A stretch of 64,000 nt of DNA from an uncultured Candidatus Melainabacteria bacterium. GTDB taxonomy: Bacteria; Cyanobacteriota; Vampirovibrionia; Gastranaerophilales; Gastranaerophilaceae. The notes beneath the pieces were generated by a model. It did no database searches and was not told the origin of the DNA. It saw nothing but the letters and a program-made list of their open reading frames with translations. This document shows positions 35,047 through 45,277 of the stretch, one piece after another. The position numbers were made by a program, and so were the translations under genes. The stretch is taken from positions 51,665 through 115,664 of the forward strand of contig CAKULF010000005.1 in assembly GCA_934667125.1 (NCBI GenBank), written 5' to 3'. Numbering within the stretch: position 1 is the first letter of the stretch; the number at the start of each line of letters is the position of its first letter.

Positions 35047-35979
35047 ATGTTTGAAAATTATACAAAAGATGACTATTTAAAGCTTTATGATAAAGATTTA
35101 AAAGAATTAATCGAAATTTCTTCAAAAATAACTAAAGACAATTTTGCTAATAAAGTTGAAGCATGTTCAATTGTTAGCGCAAGAACAGGAAAATGCCAAG
35201 AAAATTGCAAATATTGCGCACAATCAAGCCACAATAAGGCAGATATTGAATGTCATCCTATTATTAGCGTTGAAGAAGTTGTTAAAGCAGCAAAATCCGC
35301 AAAAGAAAACGGCGCAACAAAAATCGGAATTGTTACATCAGGCAGACGCCCATCTGATGAGGATTTTAAAGTAATTTTAGAAATGGTTAGACAAACCGCA
35401 AAGCTTGATGGCATAACTCCTTGCGTTTCGATTGGTTTGGTAACCGAAGAACAAATGAAACAATTGAAAGAAGCAGGCTGTAAAAGGTTTCACCACAACA
35501 TTAATACATCTAAAAACTATCACTCAAGCGTTTGCACAACTCATACTTTTGACGATAGAATTAGAACAGTTAAACTTGCTCAAAAATATGGTTTAGAAGT
35601 TTGCTGCGGCGTTATTATCGGAATGGGCGAAAGCCGAGAAGATAGAGTTGATATGGCTATGTCTATAGCTCAATTAAACCCTGAATCAGCTCCAATCAAC
35701 ATTTTATGCCCAATCAAAGGAACACCTTTTGAAAATTATGAAGATAAAATTGACGAAGAAGAAATCTTAAAAACAATTTGTATCTTTAGAATAATTTTAC
35801 CTAAAGTTGCGCTAAGATACGCTGGCGGAAGAACTTCAAGACTTTCTAAAGAAAATCAAAAACTTGGTATCAAAGCAGGTATTAACTCTCTTTTAGTTGG
35901 AAATTATCTAACAACACTGGGTTCAGACGCTAACGAAGACAAAAAAATGTTAGAAGATATGGGTTTGGATTTAGTGTAA
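35047..35979 (+). CDS. bioB: Biotin synthase
   Basis: A 310-residue radical-SAM enzyme that inserts sulfur into dethiobiotin, the last step of biotin synthesis. The SAM-cluster motif CQENCKYC (C50, C54, C57) is intact. Downstream CSIVSARTG, HHNINTSKNYHSSV and YAGGRTSRLSKENQKLG are BioB family signatures. AAAGGAGAAA precedes the start. No other bio genes adjoin, so the pathway must be completed elsewhere or dethiobiotin acquired. Single-gene unit between its own promoter region and a terminator. Confidence 0.95.
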   Translation: MFENYTKDDYLKLYDKDLKELIEISSKITKDNFANKVEACSIVSARTGKCQENCKYCAQSSHNKADIECHPIISVEEVVKAAKSAKENGATKIGIVTSGRRPSDEDFKVILEMVRQTAKLDGITPCVSIGLVTEEQMKQLKEAGCKRFHHNINTSKNYHSSVCTTHTFDDRIRTVKLAQKYGLEVCCGVIIGMGESREDRVDMAMSIAQLNPESAPINILCPIKGTPFENYEDKIDEEEILKTICIFRIILPKVALRYAGGRTSRLSKENQKLGIKAGINSLLVGNYLTTLGSDANEDKKMLEDMGLDLV

Positions 35980-35997
35980 ACTAAATTTTATTAATTA

Positions 35998-36028
35998 AAA
36001 AAGACCGAGCAAATCACTCGGTCTTTTT
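35998..36028. terminator. Bidirectional terminator between bioB and the pyrophosphatase gene
   Basis: AAAAAGACCGAG and CTCGGTCTTTTT form a 12-bp stem with a 7-nt loop, T-rich on both strands, between two convergent genes. Confidence 0.9.
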
Positions 36029-36041
36029 GTTTTTTGTTTTA

Positions 36042-38462
36042 TTATTGCGCTTTGCGCTCAGGTATTCTCATAGCATAGAATGACCTTATTACAAACACAA
36101 GAGCAATTAATAAGAACACAACTCCTGCAACTTTAGAATATTTGCTAAATTGAGCAGAAATAGCAATTTCCATAGCCAATAAACCAAACAATGTTGTAAA
36201 TTTGATTATCGGATTCATTGCAACAGAAGATGTATCTTTAAACGGATCGCCGACTGTATCGCCCACAACGGTTGCGTCGTGAAGTTCTGTACCTTTTTGA
36301 GCCAAATCAACTTCAACAATCTTTTTAGCATTATCCCAACATCCGCCTGCATTTGCCATAAACACAGCTTGGAACAAGCCAAACACAGCTATAGCAATTA
36401 AATAGCTGATGAAGAATGATACAGGAGCATAGTCGTTTGAATTTGGTGAAGATAAAAATGCAAACGCTAAAGCGAAAGAAAATAGCGCTACAAAGATGTT
36501 ATACATACCTTTTTGAGCGTATTGAGTACAAATTTTTACAACTTCTTTAGAGTTTTCTAAATTTGCTTTTTTATCGTCTGCTTCGCCTAATTTAATGTGT
36601 TGTTTAATATATTCAACCGCTCTATAAGCCCCTGTTGTAACAGCTTGCATTGAAGCGCCTGAAAACCAATATATGATTGCTCCACCTGAAATAAATCCAA
36701 GTAGAGTATATGGATTTAATAGGTTCAAAATGCTTTCAGGTTGAATACCTAAAACGTTTTTGATAACTAAAATTAATGAGAATATCATTGTAGTCGCCCC
36801 AACTACCGCTGTTCCGATTAAAACAGGTTTAGAAGTTGCTTTAAATGTATTTCCTGCGCCATCATTTTCTTCTAAATATCTTTTAGCATTATTAAAATCA
36901 GGTGTAAAACCGTATGCCTTTTGAATTTGAAGAGTGATATCAGGTTGCTCTTCAATTAATGATAATTCATAAACTGATTGAGCGTTATCCGTAACAGGTC
37001 CATAGCTATCAACCGCAATTGTAACAGGACCCATTCCCAAGAAACCAAACGCTACAAGACCAAAAGCAAATACAGATGGATAAATCATAATTTCAGAAGA
37101 AATATAGTTGCTTGCGCAATATGATAAGCCCATCAATAACACAATTACAAGCCCAATCCAAAAACCTGAGAAGTTTCCTGATACAATTCCTGATAAAATT
37201 GTTAGCGAAGCGCCGCCTTCAGAACTTGCTCTTACAACTTCTTCTGTGTGTTTTGCTTTTGGAGAAGTGAAGATTTTTGTAAATTCAGGAATTAAAGCCG
37301 CACCAAGCGTTCCGCATGAAATGATTAAAGATAAAATTAACCATAAATTGTTTGGAATTGAACCTAATAACCATTTGCTTACGCTAAATGTCATAATGAT
37401 TGATAATATTGAAGTTAACCAAACAAGATTAGTTAGGGGAACTTCAAAATCAAATCTTTTTTCTTTTGAACGGCATTTATTCGCATAAATTCTTGTATTA
37501 ACTTTATTAATTCCATAAGCAATTAAAGAAGTTAAAATCATTAAAAATCTCATTGTAAATATCCAAGCCAAAAGCTCGATTTGGAAATTATTTACAGCCA
37601 AAAGAATAAAGCTTACAAGCGCAACGCCTGTAACTCCATAAGTTTCAAAACCATCAGCAGATGGACCAATTGAATCTCCTGCGTTATCGCCTGTACAATC
37701 TGCAATAACCCCAGGGTTGCGAGGGTCATCTTCTTTAATTCCGAATTGAATTTTCATCAAGTCTGAACCGATATCGGCAATTTTTGTGAAAATTCCGCCT
37801 GCAACACGAAGCGCACTAGCACCCAAGCTTTCACCGATTGCAAAGCCGATAAAGCAAGCGCCTGCAAGTTCTCCTGGGATGAATAATAAGATGATTAACA
37901 TTAATATTAATTCAACTGAAACCAAAAGAACGCCAATGCTCATGCCTGCTTGTAAAGGTAAATTCAAACAATATAAAGGTCTTGATTTTAAAGCTAAAAA
38001 TGAAGTTCTCGCATTTGCAAGAGTGTTCATTCTAATTCCAAACCAAGCAACGAAATATGAACCCAAAATTCCGATTATTGACCACAAAAGAATTAATCCA
38101 ACCGCTTTTAAGCCCATGTGTTGCAAAACACCAAAATAATAAGCTATGCAAAGCCCGATTAAAACTTCTAAAATAATTAAAAATTTTCCTTGTTGAACAA
38201 GATAAGTCTTACAAGTTTCAAAAATAGTCGTACCAACGTTTTCCATTAAAGGATGAACTTTAATTTTTTTGATTTTAGTAAACTCAATAAGTCCAAAAAT
38301 AACACCTAACACAGCTATTCCAATACCAATTAAAAGCAAATTATAATTAAAACTGCTCTCTTTGATATTTGGAACAACTAAAGAAGCTTCGCTTGCAAAA
38401 ATCGGCATATTCACAATAAACAGCCCCAAAAATGCAAGCACAAATTTTGTAATTTTTTTCAT
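36042..38462 (-). CDS. hppA: Membrane-bound ion-translocating pyrophosphatase
   Basis: An 806-residue integral membrane protein that couples pyrophosphate hydrolysis to H+ or Na+ pumping. About 16 membrane helices are visible. Conserved catalytic stretches are ALRVAGGIFTKIADIGSDL, EDDPRNPGVIADCTGDNAGD, DSIGPSADGFETYGVTG and DTVGDPFKDTSSVAMNP. GNTFKATSK near residue 545 carries Lys where potassium-dependent enzymes have Ala, suggesting a K+-independent enzyme. The first ~24 residues look like a cleavable signal peptide, which occurs in a subset of this family. It is likely to support energy conservation in a fermentative cell. Confidence 0.95.
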   Translation of the reverse strand: MKKITKFVLAFLGLFIVNMPIFASEASLVVPNIKESSFNYNLLLIGIGIAVLGVIFGLIEFTKIKKIKVHPLMENVGTTIFETCKTYLVQQGKFLIILEVLIGLCIAYYFGVLQHMGLKAVGLILLWSIIGILGSYFVAWFGIRMNTLANARTSFLALKSRPLYCLNLPLQAGMSIGVLLVSVELILMLIILLFIPGELAGACFIGFAIGESLGASALRVAGGIFTKIADIGSDLMKIQFGIKEDDPRNPGVIADCTGDNAGDSIGPSADGFETYGVTGVALVSFILLAVNNFQIELLAWIFTMRFLMILTSLIAYGINKVNTRIYANKCRSKEKRFDFEVPLTNLVWLTSILSIIMTFSVSKWLLGSIPNNLWLILSLIISCGTLGAALIPEFTKIFTSPKAKHTEEVVRASSEGGASLTILSGIVSGNFSGFWIGLVIVLLMGLSYCASNYISSEIMIYPSVFAFGLVAFGFLGMGPVTIAVDSYGPVTDNAQSVYELSLIEEQPDITLQIQKAYGFTPDFNNAKRYLEENDGAGNTFKATSKPVLIGTAVVGATTMIFSLILVIKNVLGIQPESILNLLNPYTLLGFISGGAIIYWFSGASMQAVTTGAYRAVEYIKQHIKLGEADDKKANLENSKEVVKICTQYAQKGMYNIFVALFSFALAFAFLSSPNSNDYAPVSFFISYLIAIAVFGLFQAVFMANAGGCWDNAKKIVEVDLAQKGTELHDATVVGDTVGDPFKDTSSVAMNPIIKFTTLFGLLAMEIAISAQFSKYSKVAGVVFLLIALVFVIRSFYAMRIPERKAQ

Positions 38463-38561
38463 AAAATGTCCTTCATTTAGTAATTATAACTATCCATAAT
38501 GACATTTTATACTTAAAATCTATTTTGTAATCGTTTATTCTTAGGGTTTTTAAGGGTTATT

Positions 38562-39593
38562 TTAGCACAATGTCAATCTTTCATCTTCCAATAATTGATC
38601 AACATTTAAAACTTGATATATTTCATTATTTTTCACAAATTCCATAGTGGGCAATTCTTCTTGCTTTTGGATTTTGTTTTGAATAATTTCTTCAAAATTG
38701 ATATTCATACTCTCTAATATTTCGTCTGCCAAAATTCCAAGTTTAAAATCCTCTGAGTTTATTATAATTATTGTTGATTTTTCTTTAATTTCGGTTGAAG
38801 AATCGCCATAAAATTTTCTAATGTCTAAAACTGTAATATATTCGCCTTTTATGTTAATCAAGCCAAAAATATAATCAGGAACAGATGGAAGCTTGATAAA
38901 TTTTGAATTATTTACCTTAAAAAACTCTTTAACGCTTGCCATATTAATATAATATTTAATATCATTTATCTTAAACGAAACGCCCATATCATACAATGGA
39001 GTTTGTTTTTCAAGAGATTGAGTTGTTTTTTTAAGAAAGTTTTTGCGATTTTTTAAAATATCATTTGTTTCTTGAGTTAAAGGAAGAAATTCCTCGGGAT
39101 TGGTTTTATATTCAAAAACTTCAGGATTATTTTCAATATAATCAACTATTCCTTTAGGGTTTAAAATATAGATATTTTCAGCTTTATTTATATATAACCC
39201 CTCAAAAAATTCGCCTTGTTGATAAGGAATAAGAGAAATTTTTTCTTTGTTTAATTTTTTAATATCCAAAACCTTATCGCAAATAAATGAAATTGTTGTA
39301 TCGTCCGAACGATAAACAATTATTTTTGAATTGATATCATATTTAACTCGAGGCATTTTTAAAATATCCCTCAAATCCAACACTCCAACAGGATTTTCAG
39401 AATATTCCATTAAACCCAAAAAGCAAGAGGGCATTTTGTTTGGATATTCAAGCTCGATTAATTTAATTATTTCTAAAACATTTTGAGATTTTAGGGCAAA
39501 TTGTCTATTATTAACTTCAAAAAGAGCGTAAAATTCCTCTTTTTGCTCATTATATTTAGTTATTTGGTTGTTTGTTACGATTAATTTATTCAT
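38562..39593 (-). CDS. cheW: Tandem CheW-domain coupling protein
   Basis: A 343-residue protein with two CheW domains. Domain 1 (~18-155) has EEFYALFEVNNRQFALKSQN and GVLDLRDILKMP. Domain 2 (~205-335) has YINMASVKEFFKVNNSKFIK and GLINIKGEYITVLDIRKFYG. CheW docks receptors to CheA. Two domains in one chain are unusual and may bridge separate receptor-kinase units or act as an array scaffold. Its ATG overlaps the stop of the response regulator gene (TAATG), so both are translated together. Confidence 0.9.
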   Translation of the reverse strand: MNKLIVTNNQITKYNEQKEEFYALFEVNNRQFALKSQNVLEIIKLIELEYPNKMPSCFLGLMEYSENPVGVLDLRDILKMPRVKYDINSKIIVYRSDDTTISFICDKVLDIKKLNKEKISLIPYQQGEFFEGLYINKAENIYILNPKGIVDYIENNPEVFEYKTNPEEFLPLTQETNDILKNRKNFLKKTTQSLEKQTPLYDMGVSFKINDIKYYINMASVKEFFKVNNSKFIKLPSVPDYIFGLINIKGEYITVLDIRKFYGDSSTEIKEKSTIIIINSEDFKLGILADEILESMNINFEEIIQNKIQKQEELPTMEFVKNNEIYQVLNVDQLLEDERLTLC

Positions 39594-41020
39594 TATTTAA
39601 CCACTATTTTTTCTTCTTTTGTTGTTTCTTCAATTGCACTAAGCGCAAGCCTTTGAGCGTCATATACATTAAATTCATCATCTATCATACAATTAACAGC
39701 AGATAACGCTACATCAATTTTATCAATCTCATCAATTTTAATCGTTTCAACTTGAGTTTTAATATATTTTAATCTATCATATATTGTTTTTTTGTTTTTC
39801 GATAGCAACATTAAAACATACTCGCCATTTTCCGCCTTTAAAATTTGCTCTCTTTCTTCAAATTGGCTCATCAATTTTTCAATTATTTTAATATTTAAAA
39901 CATCAAGCTCTTCAGACATCAAGCCATCTTCAATTTCAGAAAAATTCGTTATCTGCATAACACAAATATATATCTCATTTTTTAAATTAAAATTCTTAAA
40001 AACGTTCAACGACGGGTATATTTGGTTATTTAAAGAATACTCGTAGGTTTTAGGGTTTTGTTTATTTAACATATTTTTATTCACAAACCGAGCGGTAAAG
40101 AATTTTTTTAAAACCTCTTTAAATTCTTCAAGATTTTCAATTTCATTATAGATATTTTTTTCTTTTGAATAGATTAAAATATTTGCAATATTTTTTTCTT
40201 TATTATCAAAATTAAACTCAAGCTTCGACGAAAACTCGTTTTCAGAAGTTATTACTTTCAAATTTGGAGCATATTTTTTATATAATACAGACTCTTTTGT
40301 TTTAAAATGTTTTAAAATATTTTCCTTTAAAATCGGGCTTAAAATCATATCCTTTATATCAAAATAGCTGATATATTCTTGTTTTTCAAAGGAATAGACG
40401 TTAATTACAAAAAGATTGTATTTTAAAAATGAAAACAAAATATTGAAAAAATCTTTAAAAATCGTTTCGTCGCTATAAGAAAAATTATAGATATTTTTAA
40501 GCTCTAGACCAAGTTTTTCAACATCAATTGAATATTTCTCTTCAAAAATATTTTCAATGGGCTTAATTATTTTGTGTTCAGCTTCAATATTTTCAATATT
40601 TTCAACATCCAAAGGGGTTTTAATTATTTCTGTTTTATCATCGATATATAAAGGATGTTTTTCTATTATTTCGTTTGAAAGCCTTAAAAGCTCATCAAGC
40701 CCTTCTTCTTTAGATAAAAAATATTCGCCGTTTTCTTCTTTAACATATAATTTAGAACTTTTTGGATTTAAAACGCTATAAACAAGGATAGGGATTTTTG
40801 AAATTATTTCATTTTCCTTAACCATTTTAATAAGCTGAAACCCGCCAATAACAGGCATGATGGCGTCTGTAATAATTAGGTCGGGCGCAATATCAAAAAT
40901 CATATCATATCCGACTTTAGCGCTCGTTGCGCCATAAACCTCCCAAAAATTATCCGCAAAAAACGTTTTTAGAAGATTTAATTGAACAACGCTATCATCT
41001 ATAATTATTACTTTTTTCAT
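39593..41020 (-). CDS. Response regulator with degenerate GGDEF-like output domain
   Basis: A 475-residue protein. Residues 1-~120 are a receiver domain with acidic pocket DD (8-9), phosphoacceptor D52 (IITDAIMPVIGG) and a following ILVYSVLNPK. The middle ~190-320 resembles a GAF-like sensory region. The C-terminal ~130 residues have the fold pattern of a GGDEF domain, but the signature is ENGEYVLML, so diguanylate cyclase activity is not expected. The overall design (receiver plus non-enzymatic output next to cheW) recalls PatA-like and Pil-Chp regulators. It is divergent from the MCP gene. Confidence 0.8.
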   Translation of the reverse strand: MKKVIIIDDSVVQLNLLKTFFADNFWEVYGATSAKVGYDMIFDIAPDLIITDAIMPVIGGFQLIKMVKENEIISKIPILVYSVLNPKSSKLYVKEENGEYFLSKEEGLDELLRLSNEIIEKHPLYIDDKTEIIKTPLDVENIENIEAEHKIIKPIENIFEEKYSIDVEKLGLELKNIYNFSYSDETIFKDFFNILFSFLKYNLFVINVYSFEKQEYISYFDIKDMILSPILKENILKHFKTKESVLYKKYAPNLKVITSENEFSSKLEFNFDNKEKNIANILIYSKEKNIYNEIENLEEFKEVLKKFFTARFVNKNMLNKQNPKTYEYSLNNQIYPSLNVFKNFNLKNEIYICVMQITNFSEIEDGLMSEELDVLNIKIIEKLMSQFEEREQILKAENGEYVLMLLSKNKKTIYDRLKYIKTQVETIKIDEIDKIDVALSAVNCMIDDEFNVYDAQRLALSAIEETTKEEKIVVK

Positions 41021-41088
41021 TAAAACTTAACTTATTCTCAAAAAATAACTATAATAGAATTATACAATTTTTTATACAAAGGTGGAAT

Positions 41089-42147
41089 ATGTCAAAAGAA
41101 GTAGAAAATAATAGAATTAGTACAACAAATATCAACAAAGAGCTTTCAAAAAAACAAATATTGGATTGCGCAGTTCTTTTAATCACGTTTTCAATAATTT
41201 TTTGTTGCGTGTGTTTTATGGAAATAGATAAATATGATTTATTGTTCCTTTTAATCCCTATTTTCATTGTTAGTGCAATATTATTTGAAGTTACAAACGT
41301 TATGGTGAAAAAACCCCTAAACGATATCGTTCTTGAAACTTATAACAAAACTTTAGAGGATTTATCAATCATTAAAGATAAAAACAACTCTCAAAAAGAA
41401 AACAATATTCTTTCAGAAGCGAAAATAATCAACATTAAAGAACTGATTGAAAATTTGAAAAAATATTCAACAGATATGAAAGAAATAACTTCAACAACTC
41501 AAGAAAAAACAACTCAATCTCTTGATTTTACAAACAGCGGTTACACGATTGTTAAAAGCAATATTGAAAAAATGTTCTCAATCAGACACAAAATTCAAAC
41601 TATTGCGGAATTAATTTTGGAATTATCTGATTTTGTTCAATCAATTTCCTCAACCGTTGGGCTTGTTGAAGATATTGCAGAGCAAACAAACTTGCTTGCC
41701 CTAAATGCTGCTGTTGAAGCGGCTCGTGCCGGAGAACACGGCAAAGGCTTTGCTGTTGTTGCTTCTGAAATTAGAAAACTGGCAGATGAATCTAAACAAG
41801 CGACAAGCAAGATTATTACTTTGATTAACGATATTCAACAAACCGCAAATTCAACCGTTCTTGCAACAGAAGAAGGCACAAAAGAAATCGAATCTGGTTT
41901 GGAATTAGCGCATACTATAAGCGAAACAATCGAACAATTGATTAACAGTATGGGCGAAATTTCTAATAATATGAAAGATATTATCAATTCTTCTAAGCAA
42001 ATCAGCGCTGATACGGTTTCATCCGATAATTTTATTAAAGAAATTTCAGCAACAATTGAAGTGAACAAAGAAAATATCGTTAACAACGACAAAGTTTTCA
42101 AAAATATTGAAGATATTTCAAACAATTTCAAACAGTCTGTAATTTAA
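41089..42147 (+). CDS. Methyl-accepting chemotaxis protein without sensor domain
   Basis: A 352-residue receptor. Two closely spaced membrane helices (~24-45 and ~50-67) leave almost no periplasmic loop, so ligand sensing must be cytoplasmic, through the membrane, or through partner proteins. The signalling hairpin tip is typical: VEDIAEQTNLLALNAAVEAA, RAGEHGKGFAVVASEIRKLA. Flanking helices have few obvious Glu/Gln methylation pairs. An AAAGGTGG ribosome binding site precedes the start. It is followed 15 bp later by cheA. This architecture is similar to PilJ-like or cytosolic-sensing MCPs. Confidence 0.92.
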   Translation: MSKEVENNRISTTNINKELSKKQILDCAVLLITFSIIFCCVCFMEIDKYDLLFLLIPIFIVSAILFEVTNVMVKKPLNDIVLETYNKTLEDLSIIKDKNNSQKENNILSEAKIINIKELIENLKKYSTDMKEITSTTQEKTTQSLDFTNSGYTIVKSNIEKMFSIRHKIQTIAELILELSDFVQSISSTVGLVEDIAEQTNLLALNAAVEAARAGEHGKGFAVVASEIRKLADESKQATSKIITLINDIQQTANSTVLATEEGTKEIESGLELAHTISETIEQLINSMGEISNNMKDIINSSKQISADTVSSDNFIKEISATIEVNKENIVNNDKVFKNIEDISNNFKQSVI

Positions 42148-42162
42148 TTCTCGGTTTATATT

Positions 42163-45100
42163 ATGGAATTTCAAAAGGAAGAATTAAATAATATTTTAAA
42201 TATTTTTCAGCAAGAATCCGCTGAAATCATAGCTTCAATGGATGATAAACTTCTTTTATTAGAAAGAGATAACAATCCCGATATAGCTATTCAACTGTTT
42301 AGAGATGCCCATTCTCTAAAAGGTTCAGCTCGAATGCTTGGTTTTAATCACATTCAAAATATAGCTCATAAAATTGAGGATGTTATTGATTTAATTAAGG
42401 AAAAGAAATTAAAAATAGAATCCGAAATAACAGACGCTATATCTGAATGTCTTGAATTGATATTGGTTTCAATTAATAAAACAGTTGAAGCAAAAAGCGA
42501 ATATATAAGCTCGGACACGGATTTTTACCTTAATAAATTAAAAACAATCACTCAAAAACACCTTGAAATTCAACAAGAAGAATTTGAAAACAAAAACATA
42601 TTCACAACCGAACAACAAAAATTTATTCAACGCTTTGTAACGCTTGAATATTTAATTGTAGACATTTTATTCATCATTTCTTCATCCAGAAATCAAAAAG
42701 AATATTCTAAAATTAGAAATATTGAAAATATTCTAAATAAATTTTCAGGTTTAATTGAAGATATCAATGATGATGAGATTAAAAAGCTGGATGATTATAT
42801 TAAAAAAGCCAAAGAAAGCGTCAAAAGCTTCAATTCATCAAACAATAAAGAGCTTTCTTTTCTTGATGTGAATAATAAAATCAACTCTTTTGTTGAAGCG
42901 ATTATTGAATATACAAACAAAAAAGGAATTAAAAGACAAAACTATTATGAAATAGTTAATGAAAAATTGGATAAAAACGACGCCCCAAGCGAAGAAGCGC
43001 CTGTTTTTAATAATGAAATAGAAAAAGATAAGGTTAATGAATTAATCCAAAGAATTCCGCTTTTGGAATTGAATTGCGACTTTTTCAATGAAACTTTTAA
43101 ACTTTTAGATGATTTAGCAAGTAAAGAAAATGATGAAAAAGTTAAAGATATTTTAGCTAAAGTTAAGGAAATTTGCGCTTCTTTTAAAGAAAAAAACACC
43201 CCCTTAAGCCACGAAAGCTCGGTTGGGATTGTTGAAGTTTTAGAAAATATTAAATCTAAAGACAATTCTTTAATCGCTGAGGCTGATAAAAAAATCAATT
43301 TGTTTAAAACTATGGTTGTTTTTGAAAACAAAGAAAAATCTTTAAAAGAACATAAAAAACAATCAGATTTAACTTCGCAAAAAGAAATTTTAAACAGCAT
43401 TACAAACACGGAAATCAAGACTCTAAGGGTTGATTCAAGCAAACTTGATAATTTGGTTGGGCAAATCGGAGAATTGATTGTTTCAAAAATTAAAACCAAC
43501 GAACAACTCTCTCTTGCAAGAAAAATCAATAACGACCTGCTTGATTGGCAAAAAAACTTCGGAAGAATGGATTATTATATTAAATATTTTGATAAAAAAT
43601 ATCTTTCTAATCCTTTGAATAATTCAAGCGCAAACCTTTCTAAAGTTGTTTCTTATAATAAGCAATTGGTGGCATTATCCGAGCAACATAGCGAAAAAAT
43701 AGCAAATTTGATTAAAGAAATGTCAAATCTTTTCCGCCAAATTCAAGAATCGGAAGCAAAATTAAACGCAACTTCAAACGAGATTGAATCAATGGTTAAA
43801 AATATGAGGGTTTTGCCTCTTTCAACCATTTTTCAATTATTTCCAAGAATGGTTCACAATATTGCTCGTGATAAAAATAAAAAAATCGACCTTGTTATTA
43901 CAGGCTCAGAAGTTTCTGCCGATAAAACCATTGTTGAGGAATTAAAAATCCCAATTATGCACATAATCAGAAACTCAATTGACCACGGGATTGAAGATGT
44001 TGAAATCAGGAAGAAACTGGGCAAAAATCCTGTTGGAAAAATTGAAATTGAAGCATATTATAAGGATTCTTTTGTTGTAATCAACGTAAAAGATGATGGC
44101 AGAGGGCTTGATATTGAAAAAATTAAGAAAAAAGCTCTTGAAAAGAAAATCCTAACTCAAGACGAGATTAACGCTATAAACGACGAGGAATTGACCAATT
44201 TAATCTTCTACCCAGGGTTTTCAACCGAAGATTTTGTAACAGAATTATCGGGAAGAGGCTTGGGGCTTGATATTGTGCATAATAAGATTAATCAGCTTCA
44301 AGGAAGAATTGATGTTTTTTCAAAATTAAACGAAGGAACAATCGTTCAAATAACCCTTCCAGCGAGCGTTGCGACTAAAAAAGTATTCATAATTGAAGAA
44401 CAAGAACAACTTTATGCAATTGATACGTCTGTTATCAAAACAATAGCAAGGATTAGCGCCGAAGAAATATTTAATAAAGACGATAATAACTATTTTATTC
44501 ACAATAATTCAGCCGTTCCAATTTATACTCTTTCTCAAATTTTGAACCTTGAAAACATCAAAAGAGAAGCAAATAAGTATGTTTTGGCGATTATTGAAAC
44601 AGATAATATTACTTTTGGAATTATTGTTCAAAAATTGATTTCAGACCAAGATATTGTTATGAAAAAACTATCGCCGCCATTATATAAAGTTAAACATATT
44701 TCAGGAATTACAACCCTTGCAAACGGCGATACGTGCTTGGTTTTGAATATTTCAGATATAATTTCAACCATTTCATCAAGAAAATTCAAATCAAAAATTA
44801 TTCTTGAAAATGAATTTACAAAAACTCAAAACAATTATAAATATAATATTTTAATTGTCGACGATTCGCACACAACAAGGATTTTACAAAAAAATATCCT
44901 CTCTTCTTATGGCTACAACGTTTCAACAGCAACAGAGCCTTTTGTTGCTTTGGATAAAGTTAAGCAAACGCAATTTGACCTCATAATTTCAGACGTTCAA
45001 ATGCCGAATATGACAGGATTTGAGTTTATTAGAGAATTAAGAAAAGATCCGAAATATTCTTCAACTCCGGTTATTATTGTAAGTTCCGAACCGAAAGAAA

Positions 45101-45204
45101 AATATGCTAAAGATATTGATGAATTAAGGATTGTAACCTATATTGAAAAAAATGTCTTTAAACAAGATGAACTGATTAAAACAATTGAAAACGCATTAAA
45201 ATAA
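42163..45204 (+). CDS. cheA: Hybrid chemotaxis histidine kinase CheA-REC
   Basis: A 1013-residue kinase. Order: Hpt domain with phosphorylated His in FRDAHSLKGSARMLG (H50), then a ~300-residue poorly conserved helical region. Next come the dimerisation/catalytic domains (LRVDSSKLDNLVGQIGELIV, HIIRNSIDHGIEDVEIR, VKDDGRGLD, ELSGRGLGLDIVHNKI), a CheW-like regulatory domain (~735-865) and a C-terminal receiver (ILIVDDSHTTR, LIISDVQMPNMTGFEFI). This layout matches Pil-Chp ChpA and cyanobacterial PixL-type kinases rather than classical flagellar CheA. No cheR, cheB or separate cheY is adjacent. It may control pili or flagella. Confidence 0.95.
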   Translation: MEFQKEELNNILNIFQQESAEIIASMDDKLLLLERDNNPDIAIQLFRDAHSLKGSARMLGFNHIQNIAHKIEDVIDLIKEKKLKIESEITDAISECLELILVSINKTVEAKSEYISSDTDFYLNKLKTITQKHLEIQQEEFENKNIFTTEQQKFIQRFVTLEYLIVDILFIISSSRNQKEYSKIRNIENILNKFSGLIEDINDDEIKKLDDYIKKAKESVKSFNSSNNKELSFLDVNNKINSFVEAIIEYTNKKGIKRQNYYEIVNEKLDKNDAPSEEAPVFNNEIEKDKVNELIQRIPLLELNCDFFNETFKLLDDLASKENDEKVKDILAKVKEICASFKEKNTPLSHESSVGIVEVLENIKSKDNSLIAEADKKINLFKTMVVFENKEKSLKEHKKQSDLTSQKEILNSITNTEIKTLRVDSSKLDNLVGQIGELIVSKIKTNEQLSLARKINNDLLDWQKNFGRMDYYIKYFDKKYLSNPLNNSSANLSKVVSYNKQLVALSEQHSEKIANLIKEMSNLFRQIQESEAKLNATSNEIESMVKNMRVLPLSTIFQLFPRMVHNIARDKNKKIDLVITGSEVSADKTIVEELKIPIMHIIRNSIDHGIEDVEIRKKLGKNPVGKIEIEAYYKDSFVVINVKDDGRGLDIEKIKKKALEKKILTQDEINAINDEELTNLIFYPGFSTEDFVTELSGRGLGLDIVHNKINQLQGRIDVFSKLNEGTIVQITLPASVATKKVFIIEEQEQLYAIDTSVIKTIARISAEEIFNKDDNNYFIHNNSAVPIYTLSQILNLENIKREANKYVLAIIETDNITFGIIVQKLISDQDIVMKKLSPPLYKVKHISGITTLANGDTCLVLNISDIISTISSRKFKSKIILENEFTKTQNNYKYNILIVDDSHTTRILQKNILSSYGYNVSTATEPFVALDKVKQTQFDLIISDVQMPNMTGFEFIRELRKDPKYSSTPVIIVSSEPKEKYAKDIDELRIVTYIEKNVFKQDELIKTIENALK

Positions 45205-45277
45205 ATTTTTTAGCAATTTTTTATGTTTATGTGTTTTATCAAATTGTCAGTTAAAAATTAACAAAAAGGACAAAAAT

